Assembly (NCBI GenBank): GCA_002778195.1
Contig: PCDI01000006.1
Location: forward strand, 1,927,950-1,991,949
DNA length: 64,000 nt
Direction: 5' to 3'
Origin: Raffaelea ambrosiae
Lineage: Eukaryota > Ascomycota > Sordariomycetes > Ophiostomatales > Ophiostomataceae
A program made the position numbers and the translations under genes. Shown piece after piece: positions 57,201-64,000 of the stretch (its first letter is position 1; the number at the start of each line of letters is the position of its first letter). Under the pieces are notes generated by a model, which was given only the letters and a program-made list of their open reading frames with translations, made no database searches and was not told where the DNA came from.

Positions 57201-59989
57201 TGGCCTATCACGATTATCGTCCTTCCCCGGCCTGCAAGTACAAGCGACGCAGATTCTGCAGGCCCGCCTTGGTCTCGCGCATTGTCGCTTGCCTGGCCGC
57301 TGGTGAGGCTGTTCCCATGCTGTTCCAGTGACCGCACAGCCATGCTGCAGCCACCTGCGCGTGTGTTGGCTGGCTCTTTGTTTGGTTGGCATATCAGTGG
57401 TAGCCCCAACAGCGGTCGGGCCTTGCCTGCTTGTGCCACCGGCTACCCGTGTCCGTGAGTGTTGTTTGTCTGGAGAGATACACTTGTCAGATTATCTGCT
57501 CTGCTGGGCTTACACAGGCAAATCACTGTAAATGACAAGCGCGCCACTAATGCTGCCGCTAAGGTCCACTAGGCAGCCACTAGACTCTCACACGACCACC
57601 TGACCCACCAGCCGTTCGCGGTACGTAGTGTCCTGCATGGTGCGCAGGGGCCTTTTTTTCTTTTTTGCTCTGTTCCCCTCTCGCCTTGTGTGGCATTTTT
57701 TGTGCAGTTGGTGTGTATGGGTGGGTGCATCTTATTACTATGTATTATTGTCCAGATATATTTTGGCTCTCACTCTTTTTTTTTTTTGTTGGCCCAAGAG
57801 AGCCCACCTATTACCTGCCCTCCTCAAGGCAGGTACTCCCGACCCTCCCCGTCCATCGTGCCTTCCTCGAGCGAGACACACCAATATTGGTCGCTCCTGC
57901 CTCGCATGTTCTCTTCAAGACTGGGTTCCTTGTACCTGATTTCGTAGATTGGCCCCACTTGCATGGCAAGGAAAGCCAAAAGAAAGCAAAAGGAAAAAAA
58001 AAAGGCCCCCAAAAAAATTCATCATCACGAACACACCAACATTTTTGTCTTGGGGGACCCCGTTTCGTGATCGCTTCTCGAAAGGCTGCCCTCATTAGCC
58101 CTCCATGTCGTGTTGTCGATCCCCTGTCAGCCAATATCTCCGCAGCCCATGTCTGGCTGACGACCGTGACACCGACCGCCTTGGCCTTTTGGTCATGGTT
58201 CATACTCGTTTCTGACTTGTTCCTCGCTGGGCCTCATCCTGCCGAAGAACGGCCTATTATCTTTTGGGCCAGCTGCAGCCTATCAGTGTACTCGTATCAC
58301 CGGCATCCCGCGGAGGCTGGCCAGCGAGCGCCAGGAGGACGTCACTGGCCCCAAGAGGCCGTCCCATCGCAGCGGCGCCCACCCTTTCCACCCCCCTGGA
58401 CCCGTCTGGTTCCCAGTCTGTGGCCAAGGTGTGTGTATCTTGCCCCGTATCTTGACTTACTATGTATCTCTTTCCCCCCTCTTCATCCAAGCTGACTTTT
58501 CTTTGTACGATTAGTCGTCGCGGACTTTTCTCTGCGCTGTCGTCTTCTGCATAGCAGCAGGCTGGCCTTCTCACCAGCCGCGATCCGCGCCAACGTTCCC
58601 TGGCCCCCCTATTCTACCGTCTAGCTCTCGCGCAGGTCTCCACTCAGCTAGCAGGCTGCATCTCCCTCCTTTCTTTTGTGCGCACCTACTAGTACCTCGC
58701 TACTCCAGCCGCTATACGGTGACGGCCTCGCTAGTGGTAAGGGGCAGCGACCGTCAATTCGGGGCCTCTCCTCAGGGCCGACGAAAAACGAGGAGGACAG
58801 CCAACAACAGCGGCAGCAGCAGCAACAGCCCACCAACCCGCGCCCGGCAGCACCACCGCTGGCTGCGTGTTATCTTACGTTTGAAACGGTTTCCTCTGAG
58901 CCGTTCCCGCCTGCTCGCCCTCCACCACGGCGACGACCAACCGCCAACACTGGGCCGCCGCCAGGGTCACCACCACCACGACCACCACAATCACCACCAG
59001 GGCCACCGGCCGCCACACCACGCCTGGCCTGCCACACACACGCCAACCACACCCTCTCATCCACTCACACCTCCTCACACCCCTTCGCGCCCTTTGCTGC
59101 CCGACCTTTTGCTTCCGCTGAAACTGTCCCTGAGTCCACCCCCAGCCGACCCCCCCTTCTGGTCTTCTTTTGGCCTTCTTCTCGCATTTCTTTTGAAATT
59201 CCTCTGTCGCATTTTTGCGTCTCACCTTCCTTCTCATCGCCTCACACTTTTTCTTTCTCTCCCTCCCTTCTTCCAAGAGCCAACAACAGCGCTTCTTTGC
59301 TCACGCTTTTGTCGCATGACACGACCGCCCCCTCCTTGCGCACTTCCGACGTATTGCCTCGACTTAACAAGCCCGCCACGCCCTCCCGACCGCGTCTTGT
59401 CGCATGTGGCTGCTGTCTGGGCGGGAAAGAAACTATTGATTCCTTTTCCCACACGACCCCGTCAGCTAAACAAACTGTCTGGTCGCCCTCGCCTCTCGTC
59501 GCCCTTTTGAGCATATCTTCGGCCCCGATATCCTCGAACCAGACGCGACTTAGCGCACCCGCTGTCGGCTCTTCCCCCTTTTTATCGCTCCGCGAAAACG
59601 GTATACTTGCAGGGCTTTCTTTGTTCTTCTGCGACAAGCCGCCCGCGAAACACACACTCGCACCTTTCGTTCCTTTAATCGACTTTCTGCCCAACGCCGA
59701 CACGCCTCCATCCTCTAAGAACCGCCGCATCCATCGAACAAACCGCCACTGCCCCAAAACGGTCCAAACGGAAAAGAGGCTTCTGTGAAGCCCCGATACA
59801 AAATACTGGCGAAAAAGCGAAGGAAAGAATCGAGAGTGCCCGCAAACCGTATTCCACCGCATTTTCGACTCGCAATTCCCACTCCGCCCCTCCCCGAGGC
59901 CCAGCCGGTCGTTCGATTGTCCGGACGTGCCCTCGTCGTAGACGACCTCTCCTGACCCATTCGATCGTTGACTGCTTCAGCCGGGAACC
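54220..59989. other. Intergenic region (5.8 kb) with probable long Ras GAP leader
   Basis: This lies between two genes on the plus strand. The first 250 bases are G/A-rich (galactanase 3' end). A phased TTGACC repeat lies at 54568. T-rich tracts cover 55.9-57.8 kb, with three TCTTTTTTG-type repeats at about 55977-56008. From about 58.7 kb to the Ras GAP start the sequence is C/T-rich and almost free of stops in two frames (370 and 263 codons), as expected of a pyrimidine-rich promoter or leader. None of these frames shows a domain and I call no gene. Confidence 0.5.
54568..54594. repeat. Phased TTGACC repeat (x3, 10-11 bp period)
   Basis: TTGACC at 54568, 54578 and 54589, each followed by GC[CA]A-type bases; third of three such arrays in the window. 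Confidence 0.85.
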
Positions 59990-62570
59990 ATGTCTGTCAT
60001 GCTGCAGACGCCTTCGCGAGCCTCGACTGCATCCTCATCCTCCTTCCAGCAACCAATATCCAGACAAAACACAATGTCGTCCTACGATGGCACGCGGTCC
60101 GTCCGCCAGAGCAAGCGGTACTCCATGTCCGCCCTCTACATGTCCATGTCGGCCAATGAGACCGAAATGGAAATTGAAGACGACCTGGCTCGAGGTTTGT
60201 TCCTGACCTCCCTTGCCACTGTCCTGCGTGCACGCGCGATGCTAACTGGCTGACCCCTCCCCGACAGCACAAAAGAAGCTGCGCGACCTCAAAGCCAAGA
60301 TCTCGTCACAGTCAAAACAGAATTTCGTTCTTGAAAAGGACGTCCGCTATCTTGACTCCAGAATCGCCCTGCTGATCCAGAACCGCATGGCTCTTGAAGA
60401 AGTACGCACTTTTTGAGTATTCATCTTATTAAAAATTAAATTTTCAGCCGCAACTTGACAATGCTGATACTCTGGTTTTTTTTTTTTTTTTTCTTTTCCT
60501 TAGCAAAACGAAGTCGCCAGTCGCCTCGAGGACGCCAATGAGCTGCAAGTCGGCGTTTTCCCCAACGACGACAAGACCCAGAAATACGGCAACCTCATGT
60601 TCTTGCTGCAGTCTGAGCCACGACATATTGCCCACCTCTGTCGCCTTGTCTCCATGTCCGAAATCGACTCCCTCCTCCAGACCGTCATGTTTACCATCTA
60701 CGGAAACCAGTACGAGAGCCGCGAAGAGCATCTGCTCTTGACCATGTTCCAGTCCGTCCTCACCTACCAGTTCGACAACACCCCCGAATACTCGTCGCTG
60801 CTTCGCGCCAATACCCCCGTCTCACGCATGATGACCACCTACACCCGTCGAGGCCCCGGCCAGAGCTTTCTCAAGTCCGTCCTCGCCGACCGCATCAACA
60901 GTCTGATCGAGGTCCAGGACCTCGACCTGGAGATCAACCCGCTCAAGGTCTACGAGCGCATGGTGGCCCAGATCGAGGAGGACACGGGCAGCCTTCCTGC
61001 GTCCCTGCCCAAGGGCATTACCGCTGAGCAGGCTGCTGAGAACCCTCAGGTCCAGGCCATTATCGAGCCGCGCCTGACCATGCTGACCGAGATTGCCAAC
61101 GGCTTCCTCAACACCATTATCGATGGACTCGACGAGACCCCGTACGGCATCCGCTGGATTTGCAAGCAGATCCGCAGCCTCACCAAGCGGAAGTACCCCG
61201 ATGCCAACGACCAGGTTATCTGCACTCTCATCGGTGGCTTCTTCTTCCTGCGCTTCATCAATCCTGCCGTTGTCACGCCTAAGTCGTACATGCTGATCGA
61301 CGGCACGCCGGCCGACCGGCCCCGCCGGACCCTGACCCTGATCGCAAAGATGCTGCAGAACTTGGCCAACAAGCCCTCGTATGCAAAGGAGCCGTACATG
61401 GCCAAGCTCCAGCCCTTCATCCACCATAACAAGGACCGTGTCAACAAGTTCATGCTCGACCTGTGCGAGGTCCAGGACTTTTACGAGACCCTGGAGATGG
61501 ACAACTACGTGGCCCTGTCCAAGAAAGATCTCGAGCTGTCCATCACCCTGAACGAAATCTACGCCATGCATGCGCTGATTGAGAAGCACAGCGGCGTGCT
61601 CTGCAGAGACATCAACTCACATCTGGCCGTGATCATGACCGAGCTCGGCCGCTCACCGGCACAGCTCCCTAGAAAGGAGAACCGCGTTATCAACCTGCCC
61701 CTGTTCAGCCGCTGGGAGGCGGCTCTCGATGACCTCACTGCCGCCCTCGACATTACGCAAGAAGAGGTCTACTTCATGGAAGCCAAGTCCATCTTTGTCC
61801 AGATCATGCGCTCCATTCCGCACAACTCGTCTGTGGCCCGCCGCCCGCTGCGGCTCGAGCGAATCGCCGATGCTGCTGCGACGTCCAAGAACGATGCGGT
61901 CATGGTGCGGAAGGGCATTCGTGCCATGGAACTGCTGAGCCAGCTGCAGGAGATGAAGGTCACCGACAAGTCTGACGGCTTCTCTCTGCTGCGGGACGAG
62001 GTCGAGCAGGAACTGCAGCACCTAGGCTCGCTCAAGGAGGTTGTCTTGAATGAGACCAAGAAGCTCGCCGAGGTCTATGCCACCATTACCGATCATAACA
62101 CGTACCTGAACGGACAGCTTGAGACCTACAAGAGCTACCTCCACAACGTGCGGAGCCAGAGCGAGGGCAACCGCCGAAAACCGCAGAAGCAGCAGGTTTT
62201 GGGACCCTACAAGTTCACCCACCAACAACTCGAGAAGGAGGGTGTCATCCAGAAGAGCAATGTCCCCGACAACCGCCGAGCCAACATTTACTTCAACTTT
62301 ACCAGTCCTTTGCCTGGTACTTTTGTTATTTCCCTGCATTACAAGGGTAAGCACTACGAGAGAGGGTCAATCTGCTCACCGTACGGGGCGCTAAACTAAC
62401 TGGATTTAGGTCGCAATCGCGGTCTCTTGGAACTTGATTTGAAGCTCGACGATTTGCTGGAGATGCAGAAGGACAATGTGGACGACTTGGACTTGGAATA
62501 CGTCCAGTTCAACGTGCCCAAGGTGCTAGCCCTGCTCAACAAACGGTTCGCAAGAAAGAAGGGCTGGTAA
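59990..62570 (+). CDS. gap1: Ras GTPase-activating protein (Gap1/SarA type), four exons
   Basis: Exons are 59990-60194, 60268-60401, 60504-62346 and 62410-62570; introns 73, 102 and 63 bases; 780 residues. A disordered Ser-rich N-terminus is followed by a coiled coil (residues ~70-125). The RasGAP domain comes next: SSLLRANTPVSRMM carries the arginine finger (Arg214), and FFFLRFINPAVVTPKSYM (FLRFINPA at 361-368) is the hallmark motif. The C-terminal third is the RasGAP_C domain, as in IQGAPs (NIYFNFTSPLPGTFVISLHY), ending RFARKKGW. Because the arginine finger is present, unlike in true IQGAPs, this should be an active Ras GAP, as in fission yeast Gap1. It would switch off Ras in polarity, mating or morphogenesis signalling. 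It lacks calponin-homology and IQ motifs. Confidence 0.95.
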
Positions 62571-63861
62571 AGCGCGCCACCCCTCCACTTTCTTGTTCCT
62601 TCATTTGTATCCTCTGTACGATCGATCGACGGTTGAAACCACATGACTTTCCGGTGTTCATTTTCTATTTGGCGTTATGATACCACTTGTCGCAAACGAA
62701 TACGCACTCTTATTTTTTCCACCACCTACCACTACAGCACATCAACTCACCTTTCGCGTTCTATGCTAAGCTCTCGAGCATAAGCTTTTCCCTTCATCAC
62801 ACACCCTCTCCGCCCGTCTTTGTTCTTTCCAGCTCGAGCATACGCTCTGGAGCTCTTTCCTTTCGTATCTTGTTTTCTTCTATACCTTTTTTTTTGGTTC
62901 AAACCTCCCTCGGCAATGTGTACTTTTTTACGCTTCTCTTTTTGGCTTGTTTCCTTTTTCAAATAACCTACTTGGACATGTAGGCGATGTACGGAAGGCC
63001 TTGCGTACTGTTGGCTTTTATGAGACTGAAGAGAGGGGAAGGTGCCCCTGATACATATACATATTTAATCTAGCCAGGTCAGATGGCATACACATACGCA
63101 GGTGGACTTTCTGACTCTGGGCGCTTGGCCTGATTCGCAATGCTTTTTATTTCATTTCATACTTTACCATGGTCCTCGCGCGTTTGAAACTTTTTTTGTT
63201 GTCCTTTTGTTACTTGCGTGTGCTTGCTTGCTGTCATCATTTGTGGGATACCATATCAAATGGGACAGAGATGGTGATAGTTGCGAAGTGGTGCTGGGAT
63301 GTGTGGGAATGGGCAGAGCGGCTTGTACGTCCCTCGGCTGGTCCGTCAACGACAATGCGTGCCTCCATGATCCTGACTCGAGGATGTTTTCTGAGGCGAA
63401 AGAGAGACAAACTAGTTTGTTTTGATTCTTCTTTCGGGTCGAATAGGGAGATGGGACTTGGGTCTAAAATAGATCTGAAAAGAAAGGCAAGATTTTCGAA
63501 TGGCTGGAGGTTCAGAGATAAAAAAAGACACAAAAGAGAGATATGTCTTGCTCTTGAAGATGTCGGCGCTTTTGTTGATTTTCGATTGTGAACTTGGGTC
63601 TCGTGCGAAGGGGGATTTTTTGGTTCTTTTTGACTATTCATATACACAACTTTTTTGGGGGACACTTGGGTTTTTTTTCTTTTTTTTGTAAAACACTTTT
63701 GGTGACACCTTTTGAGCCCCTATAACCTGTAATTCTATAAAATGCTGAGCTCTGTATGCAAACAAAAAAAAAAGGAAACGAAGACAATGGCAATACTGCT
63801 TATGCGCCTGGTCTTTGTATGAAAGTTTTCCCCATCTTTCGTCAGACGGCCCACCGACTCG
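62571..63861. other. Convergent intergenic region (1.3 kb)
   Basis: This lies between the Ras GAP stop and the stop of the last gene. It is T-rich with short A runs and should hold two 3' UTRs. No gene seen. Confidence 0.5.
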
Positions 63862-64000
63862 TTACGACTGCTCTGCCTTCTTGTCGGCCACCTGGATCCG
63901 GTCGATCAGGGCACCGCCGATCCGTGCAATCTCGGCCAGGATGGCCTCCCGGTTGACCTCCACGACCGCCTGGTTGTCGCTGTCTTCCTTCTTCTCTTCA
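63862..64000 (-). CDS. 3' end of an unidentified gene (partial)
   Basis: On the minus strand a frame is open from the window edge to a TAA at 63864-63862, giving 45 residues. The tail reads AVVEVNREAILAEIARIGG, then ALIDRIQVADKKAEQS, after an acidic/basic EEKKEDSD stretch. Its GC-rich third positions and helical, charged composition look like real coding sequence ending in the usual way. Too little is present to name it. Confidence 0.6.
   Translation of the reverse strand, partial: EEKKEDSDNQAVVEVNREAILAEIARIGGALIDRIQVADKKAEQS

Noticed and set aside
58676..59788. 370-codon plus-strand frame upstream of the Ras GAP
   Set aside because: The region is C/T-rich and open in two frames at once with Ser/Pro/Thr bias; it fits a leader or promoter rather than a gene.
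1..64000. Search for dispersed 5S rRNA, tRNAs and transposable elements
   Set aside because: No 5S signature, tRNA A/B box pair, transposase, reverse transcriptase or long terminal repeat was recognisable by eye; a covariance-model scan would be decisive.

Overview
The window is nuclear DNA of a filamentous ascomycete (Pezizomycotina, most likely Sordariomycetes). This rests on GC-rich coding regions, short introns with GTRNGT donors and CTAAC/CTGAC branch points, and 5' leaders rich in C and T. The gene families also fit: a 2EXR-domain protein, fungal Mrp51, an IQGAP-like Ras GAP, a Ldb17/SPIN90 protein and an HSP70-like protein with a long disordered N-terminus. The genus cannot be fixed from the sequence alone. 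Two N-gaps (80 and 411 bases) and two single Ns mark a draft assembly.

Layout. 1-8.2 kb: the 3' part of an unrecognised gene (+), convergent with the SH3 protein BBC1 (-). 9.8-16.4 kb: RTR1/RPAP2 phosphatase (+), then ribosomal protein RPS17, mitochondrial ribosomal protein MRP51 and a 2EXR protein, all (-). 20-23.2 kb: queuine tRNA-ribosyltransferase (+), convergent with a GPI-anchored cysteine-rich surface protein (-). 27-31 kb: an NmrA-like oxidoreductase (+), convergent with a six-exon MFS drug-type transporter (-). 31-38 kb: a 7 kb gene-poor divergent spacer with several short tandem repeats. 37.9-44 kb: low-affinity iron transporter FET4 (+), convergent with an HSP70-like gene (-) that contains the large gap. 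45.5-50.8 kb: an uncharacterised polyQ/polyA protein (+), convergent with LDB17 (-). 52.4-54.2 kb: a secreted GH43 exo-beta-1,3-galactanase (+). 60-62.6 kb: a Ras GAP (+). 63.9-64 kb: the 3' end of one more gene (-).

Most genes are unrelated housekeeping or accessory genes. BBC1 and LDB17 both act at cortical actin patches and the Ras GAP acts in polarity signalling, but they are far apart and need not be linked functionally. There is no biosynthetic cluster, transposon, CRISPR array, rRNA or tRNA that I can support. I did not find a clearly new biological system. The most useful leads are a duplicated cysteine module in the GPI protein, a gapped 40-residue coding repeat in the HSP70-like gene, a Tbf1/Cbf1-like promoter at RPS17, phased TTGACC and CCAAT repeats in spacers, a triplicated branch point, and a 14-nt microexon in the transporter.

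Exon joins were derived by hand. For every multi-exon gene the exon lengths sum to a whole number of codons and the joined protein matches its family, except where the HSP70-like gene crosses the gap.
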